Of a stretch of 53,360 nt of DNA, positions 42,233 to 51,316 are shown piece by piece (position 1 is the first letter of the stretch; each line of letters opens with the position of its first letter). The stretch comes from Streptomyces lycii (GTDB taxonomy: Bacteria > Actinomycetota > Actinomycetes > Streptomycetales > Streptomycetaceae), in the NCBI RefSeq assembly GCF_009735685.1, contig NZ_WHPN01000344.1, positions 5,087 to 58,446 on the forward strand. The letters run 5' to 3'. The notes below the pieces were generated by a model. That model saw nothing but the letters and a program-made list of their open reading frames with translations, did not search any database and was not told where the DNA came from. Both the position numbers and the translations under genes were made by a program.

Positions 42233-42817
42233 ATGATCACGTTGACGAAGGAAGACGGCCCGGCTGACCTCGACGGGGTCACCCATCTGTCGATCGGGGT
42301 GTCCTGGGACCCGACCGTGGGCAGCAGCGGCGGACTGATGGGCAAGCTCCGCCAGAAGGCGGGAACCGACCTCGACCTGATCGCCATCGCGATGCAGGGC
42401 GCGGACCCCGTACGGCTGGCCGGGCTGGACTCCCTGGACCCGCTGGGCAACGGTTCCCTGGTGCACACCGGCGACAACCAGACCGGGCACGGGGACGGCG
42501 ACGACGAGACGGTGAACGTCGAGTTCTCCCGGATCCCCTCCAACATCACCGCCATCGTCTTCGTCGCCGCCGCGTACAAGAAGCGCAGCTCCTTCCAGAA
42601 CGCGCGGAACATCAGCTTCAAGGTGTACGACGCGACGGGCGGCAGCACCCAGCAGGTCGCGGACATCTGGCCCAGCATGCTCACCAACGACAACGCCTGC
42701 GCCGTGGCCAAGGCGGTCCGCAACGGGGCGACCTGGCAGCTCCAGGTCATCAACGAGACCGGCAAGATCAAGCAGGGGGACGAGCAGGGCCTGATGCGGT
42801 TCGCCGTGAGCAAGTAG
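42233..42817 (+). CDS. TerD-family calcium-binding stress protein
   Basis: This 194-aa protein is a single TerD domain: HLSIGVSWDPT, DLDLIAIAMQ, VHTGDNQTGHGDGDDETVNV (acidic, calcium-binding) and a terminal GLMRFAVSK. TerD proteins bind Ca2+ and are linked to tellurite/oxidative stress and to Streptomyces development. It starts at ATG after AGAGGATCACAC. It stands alone rather than in a ter operon. Confidence 0.92.
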   Translation: MITLTKEDGPADLDGVTHLSIGVSWDPTVGSSGGLMGKLRQKAGTDLDLIAIAMQGADPVRLAGLDSLDPLGNGSLVHTGDNQTGHGDGDDETVNVEFSRIPSNITAIVFVAAAYKKRSSFQNARNISFKVYDATGGSTQQVADIWPSMLTNDNACAVAKAVRNGATWQLQVINETGKIKQGDEQGLMRFAVSK

Positions 42818-43196
42818 CGGCGGTGCGGGGGGTGCCGGGGGTGCCGGTGCGCCGCCGTTCCGGGCGGCGGGCCCGGCCGGGGCCGCACGGGGTGACGTAC
42901 GGCCGTACGCGGTGGTGCGTCGGCCGTACCCGTTGGCGTTCCGGTCGGTGGCGCGCGGCCGCGTTCCGCCCGTACGCGGCGGCGCGCCGGCCCGCTCCCG
43001 GCGCTCCTGACGCCCCCTCCGCGGCACCGGGAACCGCCGCTCGGGCGGGGGCGGTGCGGTCCGGCGGTTTCTCCGTACCGGCGGTGTCTCCGGGCCGCCG
43101 CGCCGTGCCGTCTCCTGATCACCGGGGCCGTCCCGCACGCCGGGACCTGGGCGAAAGCCGGTGGTCAGGGACTCCGCACTGTGCTTCCATGCCGCG
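42818..43196. other. 379-bp GC-rich stretch with no supported gene
   Basis: It contains the 12-bp palindrome GTACGGCCGTAC (42897-42908) and several CGTACGCGG-type near-repeats (42900-42985). The GNAT promoter must be at its end. Confidence 0.5.
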
Positions 43197-43967
43197 ATGG
43201 AGTCGGAGATGGAGACGGAGACGGAGACCGGGCCCCGGCGCGGGCCCGCGTATGAGACCGGAGCCGGGAGCGAGCCCGGGAACGGCACCGGGCCCCAACG
43301 CGAGCCCCAGCCCGAGCCCCAGCCCCGGCCTCACAGCGGAGGCGGAAGCGTCTCCGGCGGAGCCGCGGCGGACCGGTGCGTCCGGGACCGCGCCGACGGC
43401 GGCCTCGACGACCGCGCCGACCGCGTCCGGGACCGCACCGACCGCGACCTCGACGACTGCGTAAGGGTGCTGGCAGAGGTCCACCAGCACGACGGCTACC
43501 CGGTGAACTGGCCCGGTCGTCCTCGCGCGTGGCTGTCCCCGGCATCGCTCCTCGCCGCATGGGTGGTGCGGCTGGACGGCCGGACCGCCGGTCATGCCGG
43601 CCTGGCCCGGAGCGCCCCGGGAGACGCGGCCCCCGTGCTCTGGAGCGCCCGTCCGGGGGCGGGCGGCGACACGACCGCCGTGGTCAACCGGCTGTTCGTC
43701 GCCCCGTGGGCCCGCGGCCACGGCATCGGTACGGCACTGATGGAACGGGTGGCCGCGGAAGCGCGGGCCCGCGGCCTGCACCCGGTCCTCGACGTGCTGG
43801 ATTCCGACACCGCCGCCGCAGCGCTGTACGAACGGCTCGGATGGCAACTGCTGGGCAGGGTTGAGCGGCAGTGGGGGCCGAGGCGGGTGACGCTCCGGTG
43901 CTACGCGGCGCCGGGCCCGACACGCCGGCCCTCCTGCGACCCGCCCCGGCTCAGCCCTTCACGGTGA
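43197..43967 (+). CDS. GNAT-family N-acetyltransferase with an unusual N-terminal extension
   Basis: Residues ~85-240 of this 256-aa protein are a GNAT domain with VNRLFVAPWARGHGIGTALM (the acetyl-CoA pyrophosphate loop) and LYERLGWQLLG. The first ~85 residues are low-complexity: METETETG, then REPQPEPQPRP, then two near-copies of RDRADGGLDDRADRVRDRTD just before the fold. The extension may be disordered or a wrongly extended start; an internal start near residue 70 is possible. The 3' end overlaps the convergent GH3 gene by 17 bp. Substrate unknown. Confidence 0.78.
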   Translation: MESEMETETETGPRRGPAYETGAGSEPGNGTGPQREPQPEPQPRPHSGGGSVSGGAAADRCVRDRADGGLDDRADRVRDRTDRDLDDCVRVLAEVHQHDGYPVNWPGRPRAWLSPASLLAAWVVRLDGRTAGHAGLARSAPGDAAPVLWSARPGAGGDTTAVVNRLFVAPWARGHGIGTALMERVAAEARARGLHPVLDVLDSDTAAAALYERLGWQLLGRVERQWGPRRVTLRCYAAPGPTRRPSCDPPRLSPSR

Positions 43968-46242
43968 AGTCCGCCCGCAGCAGCGCCTCCTCCCGCGACG
44001 AGGGGCCCACCAACAGCTCGAAGCCGCCCGGTTCCACCACACGGTTGCCCTTGGCGTCCACCAGGGTGCATGCCGCGGCCGGAAGCTCGATCGCCACCTC
44101 GCGGGACTCGCCCGGGGCCAGCCGCACCTGCCGGTACGTCTTCAGCTCCTTCTCCGCCCAGGTCGCCGAGGTGACACGGTCGCTGATGTACACCTGCACC
44201 GTCTCCAGCGCCGGGCGGGAGCCGGTGTTGGAGACCGTGACCCGGGCAAGCACCGTGTCGCCCGGCCCGACCTCCGGCGTGCGCACCTCCAGGTCCGCGT
44301 ACTCCACCGTGGTGTAGCTCAGGCCCTCACCGAAGGCGAAGGCCGGGCTCTGGGTGAGGTCGGCGTAGCGGGTGCCGTGCTGGCCGCGCACCTGGTTGTA
44401 GTACGTCGGCTGCTGGCCCGCGTGGCGTGCGTAGGAGATCGGCAGCCGCCCCGTGGGTTCGATCAGACCGAGCAGGAGTTCGGCGACGGCCCGGCCGCCG
44501 AGCATGCCGGGGTTCGCGGCGTGCACGATCGCCGCCGCGCCGAGCGCCGAGGGCGGCAGCACCAGCGGCTTGGCGCTGATGACCACGACGACCAGCGGCT
44601 TGCCCGTGGCGGCGAGCGCGTCGAGGAGCGCGATCTGGGCGCCGACGAGTTCCAGGGTCGCGGTGGACTTGCCCTCGCCGATCAGCTCGACGCGGTCGCC
44701 GACGACCGCGACGACATGGTCGGCGGCCCGCGCGGCCTCGACAGCCTCCGCGATGAGCGCCGGGTCCGGGGCGGCCGGCAGCACCACGTCGGGCCTGGGC
44801 TGCCCGTCGGGGAAGAACGCCCCTTCCGGGTCCGGCCCGACGGTGAGGATGTCGGCGCCGCGCGCGTACGTGACGGTCCAGTCCGCGGGCGCGTGTTCCC
44901 GGAAGCCGTCGAGGACGGTACGGATCATGTGGCGCGGGTGTCCGTCCGGCAGCCAGTCGGCCTGGCCCGAGGAGCCCGCCCAGTCGCCGAGCTGGGTCTG
45001 CGCGTCGTCGGCGTTCGGGCCGACGACGGCGACCGTACGCGGCGCCGACCCGGCCGGCGCGGCGGCACGCCCCTCGGAGTCCGGCCGGAACCCGCCCGCC
45101 AGCGGCAGCGTGCCGTCGTTGGCCAGCAGGACCAGCGAGCGGCGGGCCGCCTCCAGGTTCAGTTCGGCGTGCGCGGCGCTGCCGATGACCGCGCGCTGGC
45201 GGGCGGTGTCGGGGTGGCGCGGATTCTCGAAGAGGCCCAGCTCGAACTTGAGCGTCAGGACGCGGCGGACGGCGGCGTCGATCTCCGTCTCCTCCAGCAT
45301 GCCCCGGGCGACCGCCTCCTGGGCGCCCTCGAAGAACTGCGGGGTCGTCATCACCATGTCGTTGCCCGCACGGACGGCGGCCGCCGCGGCCTGGGCGTGG
45401 TCGGCGAACACCCGCTGCTCCCACACCATCCGGCCGACGTTGTCCCAGTCCGTCACCAGGGTGCCGGTGTATCCCCACTCACCGCGCAGCACGTCGTTCA
45501 GCAGCCAGTCGTTGACGGTGACGGGCACCCCGTCCATGGACTGGTAGCCGAGCATGAACGTACGGCAGCCCTCGCGCGCGACCCGTTCGAAGGGAGGCAG
45601 GAACCACGAGCGGAGCTTGCGCCGGGAGAGGTCCGCCTCGCTCGCGTCCCGGCCGCCCTGGGTTTCGGAGTAGCCCGCGAAGTGCTTGGCGCAGGCCAGG
45701 ATCGCCGTCGGGTCGCCGAGCCCGTCCCCCTGGTAACCGCGCACCATGGCCGAGGCCAGTTCGCCGATCAGGTACGGGTCCTCGCCGAACGTCTCGCTCA
45801 CCCGGCCCCAGCGCAGATCGCGGGCGATGCAGAGCACGGGGGAGAACGTCCAGTGGATGCCGGTCGCCGCCACCTCCACGGCCGTGGCCCGCGCGACCCG
45901 TTCCAGCAGCTCCGGGTCCCAGGACGCGGCCAGGCCGAGCTGGGTGGGGTAGATGGTGGCGCCCTCCCAGAAGGAGTGACCGTGGATGCAGTCCTCCGCG
46001 ACGAGCAGCGGAATGCCGAGCCGGGTCCGCCCGGTGAGTTCGGCCGCCTCCCGGACACGTTCGGGGGCGGCGTGCAGGATCGACCCGGCGTGCAGGTCGT
46101 CCACGAGGTGCCGTACGCCGTGCTTGGCGTTCAGCTGGAGCATCTGACCGACCTTCTCGGGCAGCGTCATGCGTCCGAGGAGGTCCTCGACCCGTTCGGG
46201 AACGGGCAGCGACGGGTCGCGGTAGGGCGGAGTGGAGCCCAC
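43951..46242 (-). CDS. GH3-family beta-glucosidase
   Basis: This 763-aa enzyme shows the three-domain GH3 layout: a TIM barrel (residues ~20-340) with KHFAGYSETQGGRD and the nucleophile Asp in LVTDWDNVG; an alpha/beta sandwich (~390-600) with RSLVLLANDGTLPL; and a C-terminal fibronectin III-like domain (~650-760). There is no signal peptide, so it is probably cytoplasmic, cleaving imported beta-glucosides. AAAGGA six bases before this GTG decides the start over a GTG five codons upstream. No sugar transporter is adjacent. Confidence 0.94.
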   Translation of the reverse strand: MGSTPPYRDPSLPVPERVEDLLGRMTLPEKVGQMLQLNAKHGVRHLVDDLHAGSILHAAPERVREAAELTGRTRLGIPLLVAEDCIHGHSFWEGATIYPTQLGLAASWDPELLERVARATAVEVAATGIHWTFSPVLCIARDLRWGRVSETFGEDPYLIGELASAMVRGYQGDGLGDPTAILACAKHFAGYSETQGGRDASEADLSRRKLRSWFLPPFERVAREGCRTFMLGYQSMDGVPVTVNDWLLNDVLRGEWGYTGTLVTDWDNVGRMVWEQRVFADHAQAAAAAVRAGNDMVMTTPQFFEGAQEAVARGMLEETEIDAAVRRVLTLKFELGLFENPRHPDTARQRAVIGSAAHAELNLEAARRSLVLLANDGTLPLAGGFRPDSEGRAAAPAGSAPRTVAVVGPNADDAQTQLGDWAGSSGQADWLPDGHPRHMIRTVLDGFREHAPADWTVTYARGADILTVGPDPEGAFFPDGQPRPDVVLPAAPDPALIAEAVEAARAADHVVAVVGDRVELIGEGKSTATLELVGAQIALLDALAATGKPLVVVVISAKPLVLPPSALGAAAIVHAANPGMLGGRAVAELLLGLIEPTGRLPISYARHAGQQPTYYNQVRGQHGTRYADLTQSPAFAFGEGLSYTTVEYADLEVRTPEVGPGDTVLARVTVSNTGSRPALETVQVYISDRVTSATWAEKELKTYRQVRLAPGESREVAIELPAAACTLVDAKGNRVVEPGGFELLVGPSSREEALLRADFTVKG

Positions 46243-46506
46243 GGATGGTCCTTTCACAGCGGTGGTACGTCTCGCGTCGTGCGATCGCGCCGACGGCTTC
46301 CCACAGGCCGGGACACCGCGACACGTCATCAGATCCTCACCGCACCGACGTAGATCGTCCACCAGCCGTGTGTTCCGGATGGGCAGCCTGTGGTCTGGAC
46401 AAATCGGCCGAGGCGCCGTTCCATGACCAAGGCCGCGCGTCAGCAGGGTCGTTCCATCAGCAAGACCGTTCCGGTTCACACAGGTGTCGATCAGGGAGGT
46501 CCGTCG

Positions 46507-47349
46507 GTGAGGGTGCACAGGGCAGACAGCTACCGGGAGAAAGCACCGCTGAGCACGTCCCCGGCCGGGCGGCGGGAGGGCCGCCCGAGGTTTCGGAAAC
46601 TCGGACTCGGGCTGCGGGGCCTGGTCGGCGCCGCGGTCCTCGTCGTCGCCTTCCCCTCCGTCGCGTTCGCGGCGCCCCCGGCCGCGCTGCCCGGCAACGC
46701 CACGGCCGAGGAGTCCAGGTGGCAGCCCGCGATGGACTACGACGGGGACGGCTGCTACCCGACCCCCGCCATCGGCCCGGACGGCACCCTGAACGGGGGC
46801 CTCAAGAACACCGGTGCCCTCAACGGCGACTGCCGTGACCTCTCCGATCTGGAGAACACCAACTCCTACGTGCGCTCCAAGTGCAACAACGGCTGGTGCG
46901 CGTACCTCTACGACTTCTACTTCGAGAAGGACCAGGCCGTCCCCGGGCCCGTCGACTGCTGCGGCCACCGGCACGACTGGGAACACGTCGTGGTGTGGGT
47001 GAGCGACGGGGCGGCGCGGTACGTCTCGACCTCCGCCCACGGGGACTACCGGACGAGCCCCGCCTCCGAGGTCGCCTGGGAGGGGGAGCATGCGAAGATC
47101 GTGTACCACAAGGACGGGGCGAGCACGCACGCGATGCGCCTGGCGAGCGCCTCCGAGGCGCCGGAGAACCACAAGGGCGCCTGGCAGTACCCGACGCTCG
47201 TCGGCTGGGACGGCTACCCGGCCGGCATCCGTGACATCCTCACCTCCGCCGACTTCGGCAGCGCCAGCATGGCGATCAAGGACAGCTCGTTCAACGGCAA
47301 CCTGGAGTCCGCCAAGCCCGGCGGCATCCCGTTCGACCCCCACGCCTGA
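46507..47349 (+). CDS. Secreted NPP1/Nep1-like (NLP) protein
   Basis: This 280-aa protein starts at GTG after AGGGAGG. A long basic N-region precedes a hydrophobic signal segment (GLVGAAVLVVAFPSVAFA, cleavage near AFA-AP). The mature part contains the NLP heart GHRHDWEHVVVWV and further family residues (YDFYFEKDQ, HAKIVYHKDG). NLPs of fungi, oomycetes and some bacteria are cytolysins acting on plant sphingolipids. Bacterial copies outside phytopathogens have unclear roles. It is divergent from the GH3 gene across 264 bp. Confidence 0.92.
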   Translation: MRVHRADSYREKAPLSTSPAGRREGRPRFRKLGLGLRGLVGAAVLVVAFPSVAFAAPPAALPGNATAEESRWQPAMDYDGDGCYPTPAIGPDGTLNGGLKNTGALNGDCRDLSDLENTNSYVRSKCNNGWCAYLYDFYFEKDQAVPGPVDCCGHRHDWEHVVVWVSDGAARYVSTSAHGDYRTSPASEVAWEGEHAKIVYHKDGASTHAMRLASASEAPENHKGAWQYPTLVGWDGYPAGIRDILTSADFGSASMAIKDSSFNGNLESAKPGGIPFDPHA

Positions 47350-47471
47350 GCGGTGTTCCGCTCCTGACCCGGCTGCCGCGCCGCCGGCCGGCGCGCGGCA
47401 GCCGGCGCGGGCCGCGCGAAATCCGGCCGTCCGCGCTGTGTGCTAGACATGCCTCAACCAAAGGGGCTCAT

Positions 47472-48620
47472 GTGCACCAGCTCAAACTCGGAGTTCTGTC
47501 GCAGTCCCGAAAAGAGAACGAATGGCGGCTGCCGATCCATCCGGCGCACGTCGACCGGATAGACGCCGACCTCAGGCAGCACATCTACCTGGAACACGGA
47601 TACGGCGAGCGCTTCGGCGTCGGCGACGCCGAACTCGCCGCGTCCGTCGCCGGGCTCAGGTCCCGGGAGCAGCTCGTCGCCGAGTGCGACGTCATCCTGC
47701 TGGCCAAGCCGCTCGTCGAGGATCTCGCGGAATTCCGCGAAGGCCAGATCCTGTGGGGCTGGCCGCACTGCGTCCAGGACACGAAGCTCACCCAGACGGC
47801 TGTCGACCGGCGGCTGACCCTGATCGCCTTCGAGGCGATGAACCACTGGACGCCGGACGGCCGGTTCAATCTGCACGTCTTCCACAAGAACAACGAACTC
47901 GCCGGCTACAGCTCCGTCCTGCACGCCCTGCAGATCAACGGCTCCACCGGTGACTACGGGCGCCGGCTGCGCGCGGCCGTGCTCGGCTTCGGCGCGACGG
48001 CACGCGGGGCGGTGACGGCCCTGAACGCCCATGGCGTACACAATGTCGACATCCTCACCCAGCGGGGCGTCACCGCGGTCAGCTCGCCGATACATTCGGC
48101 GCGGATCGTACAGTTCGATCACGACAACGCCGACCCGCGCCGCAGCGAGGTCCTCATCGGGAACGAACGGCAGCCGCTGGCCGAGTTTCTCTCCGGCCAC
48201 GACGTGATCGTCAACTGCGTGCTCCAGGACACCGACGCCCCGCTGACCTTCCTCGTGAACGAGGACCTGGGCGCCCTCGCTCCCGGAACGCTGATCGTCG
48301 ACGTGTCCTGCGACGAGGGCATGGGCTTCAGCTGGGCGCGGCCCACCACGTTCACCGAACCGAGCTTCCTCGTCGGTGACAACGTGCGCTATTACGGCGT
48401 GGACCACAGCCCCTCCTATCTGTGGAACTCCGCCACCTGGGAGATCAGCGAGGCCCTGCTGCCGTATCTGCGCCCCGTGCTGCGCGGGCCGGAGGGCTGG
48501 GAGTCGAACCGGACCCTGAGAAGCGCCGTCGAGATCCGTGACGGTGTCATCCAGAACCCCGCCGTGCTGTCCTTCCAGGGCCGGTCCCCGGAGTATCCGC
48601 ACGAGCCCGTCCCCGCCTGA
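47472..48620 (+). CDS. AlaDH/PNT-family dehydrogenase resembling N5-(carboxyethyl)ornithine synthase
   Basis: This 382-aa enzyme starts at GTG after AAAGGGG. It begins with the AlaDH/PNT signature LGVLSQSRKENEWRLPIHPAH, has EHGYGERFGVGDAEL, and carries a Rossmann domain with AAVLGFGATARGAVTALNAHG. This pattern fits N5-(carboxyethyl)ornithine synthase and lysine/saccharopine-type opine dehydrogenases more than alanine dehydrogenase. It would reductively couple an amino-acid side-chain amine with a keto acid such as pyruvate. It could supply an unusual amino acid, but no biosynthetic cluster adjoins it. Confidence 0.88.
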   Translation: MHQLKLGVLSQSRKENEWRLPIHPAHVDRIDADLRQHIYLEHGYGERFGVGDAELAASVAGLRSREQLVAECDVILLAKPLVEDLAEFREGQILWGWPHCVQDTKLTQTAVDRRLTLIAFEAMNHWTPDGRFNLHVFHKNNELAGYSSVLHALQINGSTGDYGRRLRAAVLGFGATARGAVTALNAHGVHNVDILTQRGVTAVSSPIHSARIVQFDHDNADPRRSEVLIGNERQPLAEFLSGHDVIVNCVLQDTDAPLTFLVNEDLGALAPGTLIVDVSCDEGMGFSWARPTTFTEPSFLVGDNVRYYGVDHSPSYLWNSATWEISEALLPYLRPVLRGPEGWESNRTLRSAVEIRDGVIQNPAVLSFQGRSPEYPHEPVPA

Positions 48621-48752
48621 GCGCGGGTGCCGGCCCGCCGGCCGAACGGAGCCTCCGTGCCGGTGCCCGCCTGAGCGCATGCGCCCGGCCGCTCAATCGA
48701 GTGCCCGCGCCCGTGCCGCGTGCCCGCCGGGGCGTGGCCGTCGCGTCCGGCG

Positions 48753-48806
48753 GCATCCCGGCATCCACGGGCATCCCGGCATCCACGGGCATCCCAGCGC
48801 CCACGG
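48753..48806. repeat. 18-bp tandem repeat (two perfect units, one degenerate)
   Basis: GCATCCCGGCATCCACGG is at 48753-48770 and 48771-48788, and a variant is at 48789-48806. Confidence 0.9.
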
Positions 48807-48942
48807 GACTCACACCCGCCGGTACAACCGGCACCCCGGCATGCCCGGCGCCCCGTACGACGAACGGTCGTGCGGGGCGCCGCCGCGTCGCGAGGTTTCC
48901 CGGCCCCGAGCGCCCGGAGGAGCTTCGGAGGGGCCCGGAGCC

Positions 48943-48966
48943 ATTACCTCCTTTGGCATAGGTGAT
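48943..48966. promoter_or_regulatory. Inverted repeat before the MarR pseudogene
   Basis: ATTACCT and AGGTGAT form near-symmetric arms around a 10-bp centre, 22 bp before the GTG. Size and location fit a MarR autoregulatory operator in an AT-richer pocket. Confidence 0.5.
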
Positions 48967-48987
48967 TCTTCCCAGCGACATGGCCGG

Positions 48988-49400
48988 GTGCCCGACCGAT
49001 CCCTCCCCGCAGCAGACCTCGACCGTGTGGCCCAGCGCCTCACGGCGCTGCTGCCTGTGCTCGTGAGGGCCGTCGACCGGCGGCTGGCGACCGATTTCGC
49101 CCACCCCAGGCCCCCGGAGGGCCGGCTCGCCCTGCTGCGCCTGGTGGGGGAGCGGGACGGCATCACCGTCCGCGAAAGCGGCACAGACGCTGCTCATGAA
49201 GCCCGACAACGTCAGCGCGCTGGTGTCCGAACTGGTCGAACTGGTCCGGCAGAGCGAACTGCTCCGCCGGCAGGACAGCCGGGACAAGCGTGTCGCGCAT
49301 CTGCACGTCACGGACGTCGCCCGGCAGCGGCTGGACGAGGCGCGCCGCCGCCCCCCGGGGACGCCACGGGGCTGGCGCGCCTCCGGCGGAACTGCCGGGG
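48988..49400 (+). pseudogene. MarR-family regulator broken by a one-base insertion
   Basis: From the GTG, VPDRSLPAADLDRVAQRLTA...LALLRLVGERDGITVRE is a normal MarR N-terminus. Removing one A from the AAA at 49175-49177 would give EAAQTLLMKPDNVSALVSEL, and the next frame then reads on through RRQDSRDKRVAHLHVTDVAR, the winged-helix wing. The C-terminal dimerisation helix is also out of frame after ~49350. Without the insertion this would be a nearly complete MarR regulator. It is either a recent pseudogene or a sequencing error. Confidence 0.75.
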
Positions 49401-49581
49401 CCGGCCGGGGTGTGCGTCCCGGCCGGCCCCCGGCGTCGTGGTCCCGGCGTCGTGGTCTTCGTGTTGTCCCGCCGTTGTCCCACCGGCGCCTCGCTGTTGT
49501 CTCCCCGTTGTCTCACCGGCGACGGCGAGTCAGCCTCGGCAGGGCCGGGCGGCCGCCGGCGCCGGCGGACCGGACGGTGGA

Positions 49582-50751
49582 TCAGAAGTCCGCCGCGCTG
49601 CCGCGCACGACGCAGGAGCGCTGGTTCTCCCAGCCCCAGCCGTCGCCGTCCGGGTCCGAGGCGCTGCCGTTCACGCAGTACGGGTAGCCGTTCGGGGCTG
49701 TCCCACCGTCGCTGCCCCCGTCGTCACCACCCCCGTCGTCACCGCCGCCGCTGTAGACAGCGGCCTCGCGGGAGGTGGACGCGACTCCGTTGCTGCCGTT
49801 GAAGAAGCGGTTGCCCCAACTGGTCAAGGAGTCCGGGTTGAAACCGCTGACCATGTCCAGGTATTCGACACCGCTGCCGTTGCCGCTCCAGGACCAGCCG
49901 ATGTAGCCGATGCCCAGCGACTGGGCGGTCGCCATGATGGCGTTCTCGTCGGGGTTGCCGTCGCTGTGGTTGTCGCCGAACTCGCCGATGACGAGAGGCA
50001 GGCCGCTGTTCACGAAGTGGTTGAGGTACGACTGCACCTCGGACGCGGTGTCGTAGACGCCGTACATGTGGATCGAGAAGATCGTGTTGCGGTCGGGGTC
50101 GGAGGCGAACACCGACGCGGCGTTGTCGCGCATCGTGCCGGACCAGTCCTGCCCCCAGTTCGGCGCGTCGACCATCAGGGCGTGGTCGAAGCCCGCGTTC
50201 CGCATCTTCGCCACGGCGTTGGAGGTCGCCGATGTCCAGGCGCTGTAGTTGTTGTTGCCGTACGGCTCGTTGCCGATGTTGATGACGACGTAGTTCTCCT
50301 GGCCGTCGAGCGCGCTCTTGACGCCGGTCCAGTAGTTCACGGCCTGGTCGAGCGTGGCCGCGCCGCCCTCCTCGCCGTAGCCGGTGGTGTCGTGCACCTC
50401 CAGGACGCAGATCAGCCGGTTCTGCTTGCACCGGCCGACGATGTCCGAGACCTCGGAGGCGCTGGTCTGCGACCACCGCTGGCCGCTGGCGAGCACCACA
50501 CGGACCGTGTTGGCGCCCTTGGCCTTGATGGCGGCGAGCGAGGAGGAGGTCTCGCCCGGGTACCAGGCGTGGGCCGCGTTGACGCCGCGCATGACGAAGT
50601 CGCTGCCGCCCGCCTCGACGACGCGGCCGTTGCTCACCTTGATCCCGGTCGCCGCCTCCGCGTCCGGCGCGGGGCCGGACACCGAGACCAGCAGCCCGAA
50701 CACGGCGGTGGCCGCGGCCGTCAGAAAGGTGCGTCTCGAGCGTGGGTTCAC
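49582..50751 (-). CDS. Secreted GH5 cellulase/mannanase with C-terminal CBM10
   Basis: This 389-aa protein starts at GTG after GAGGAG. SRRTFLTAAATAVFG is a Tat signal (cleavage ~AEA-AT). Residues ~35-315 are a GH5 barrel with INIGNEPYGNN (acid/base Glu) and PLVIGEFGDNH (nucleophile Glu), plus FSIHMYGVY. It looks most like bacterial subfamily 8 mannanases/cellulases. A GGGDDGGGDDGGSDGG linker joins a CBM10 cellulose-binding module (NGYPYCVNGSASDPDGDGWG). Two LacI-type operators lie just upstream. Confidence 0.93.
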   Translation of the reverse strand: MNPRSRRTFLTAAATAVFGLLVSVSGPAPDAEAATGIKVSNGRVVEAGGSDFVMRGVNAAHAWYPGETSSSLAAIKAKGANTVRVVLASGQRWSQTSASEVSDIVGRCKQNRLICVLEVHDTTGYGEEGGAATLDQAVNYWTGVKSALDGQENYVVINIGNEPYGNNNYSAWTSATSNAVAKMRNAGFDHALMVDAPNWGQDWSGTMRDNAASVFASDPDRNTIFSIHMYGVYDTASEVQSYLNHFVNSGLPLVIGEFGDNHSDGNPDENAIMATAQSLGIGYIGWSWSGNGSGVEYLDMVSGFNPDSLTSWGNRFFNGSNGVASTSREAAVYSGGGDDGGGDDGGSDGGTAPNGYPYCVNGSASDPDGDGWGWENQRSCVVRGSAADF

Positions 50752-51316
50752 TTCTGCTCCTCGGGAGGACGTGGGGTGACACGGGCGAGGTCTGTGCTGC
50801 TCTCCTGACAACGTTGTCGGATGGTGACAACGTTGTCGGGCTTTGTCGGGCCCTGCCCGTACGGGATGGGACTCGGTCGTTCCTGTGTGCTGACCGGCTC
50901 GCCGGTGATCTCGTCCGCCGTGCCCAGCGGCGGCGTCGCAGCGGTGCCGGGGAGTTCCCGGGGAGGAACCGCCGCACCCGTCGGCTCTTCCCGGCCCCTG
51001 GCGGTGATGGTGCCGTGCGGCGTCCGCTGCGCGGCTGCCGTGTTCCGCCTCCCACATGACGCCCGATTGTTCCCGCCATGTCAATAGCCGGTGACGGAGA
51101 GTTCTCCGTGCGCGCTCCCGTGCTCCGCGCTCCCGCACTCCCGTCCGCGGGCCCGCGCGGCGGGCGGCGGGCGGCGCGGCGGGGTGCCGCCCGCGGGGGC
51201 GGCCGCTCCGCCTTCCGGGAATTCCGTCCGTACCCGGTCCGCGACGGCGGACCTTGGCTAAACTGCGGCCCTTGACAGGGGCAGGGGCCCAGAGGTGCCG
51301 TGTTGGGGGTTGCGTG
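50752..51316. other. 565-bp region between GH5 and cold-shock genes
   Basis: The first 90 bp hold the GH5 control region with two palindromes. The remainder (50840-51300) has no gene-like coding. Before the cold-shock gene, TAAACT (51259-51264) could be a -10 element. Confidence 0.5.
50807..50837. promoter_or_regulatory. Two tandem LacI-family operators upstream of the GH5 gene
   Basis: The perfect 12-bp palindrome GACAACGTTGTC occurs at 50807-50818 and 50826-50837, 19 bp centre to centre, 56-86 bp before the GH5 start. The central CG within inverted repeats is characteristic of LacI/GalR operators. Confidence 0.85.

Larger units (their letters stand above)
48621..48987. other. 367-bp gene-free region with tandem repeat and MarR-type palindrome
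   Basis: It contains an 18-bp repeat (48753-48806) and, near its end, an inverted repeat that probably served the MarR pseudogene. No other gene is seen. Confidence 0.6.
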
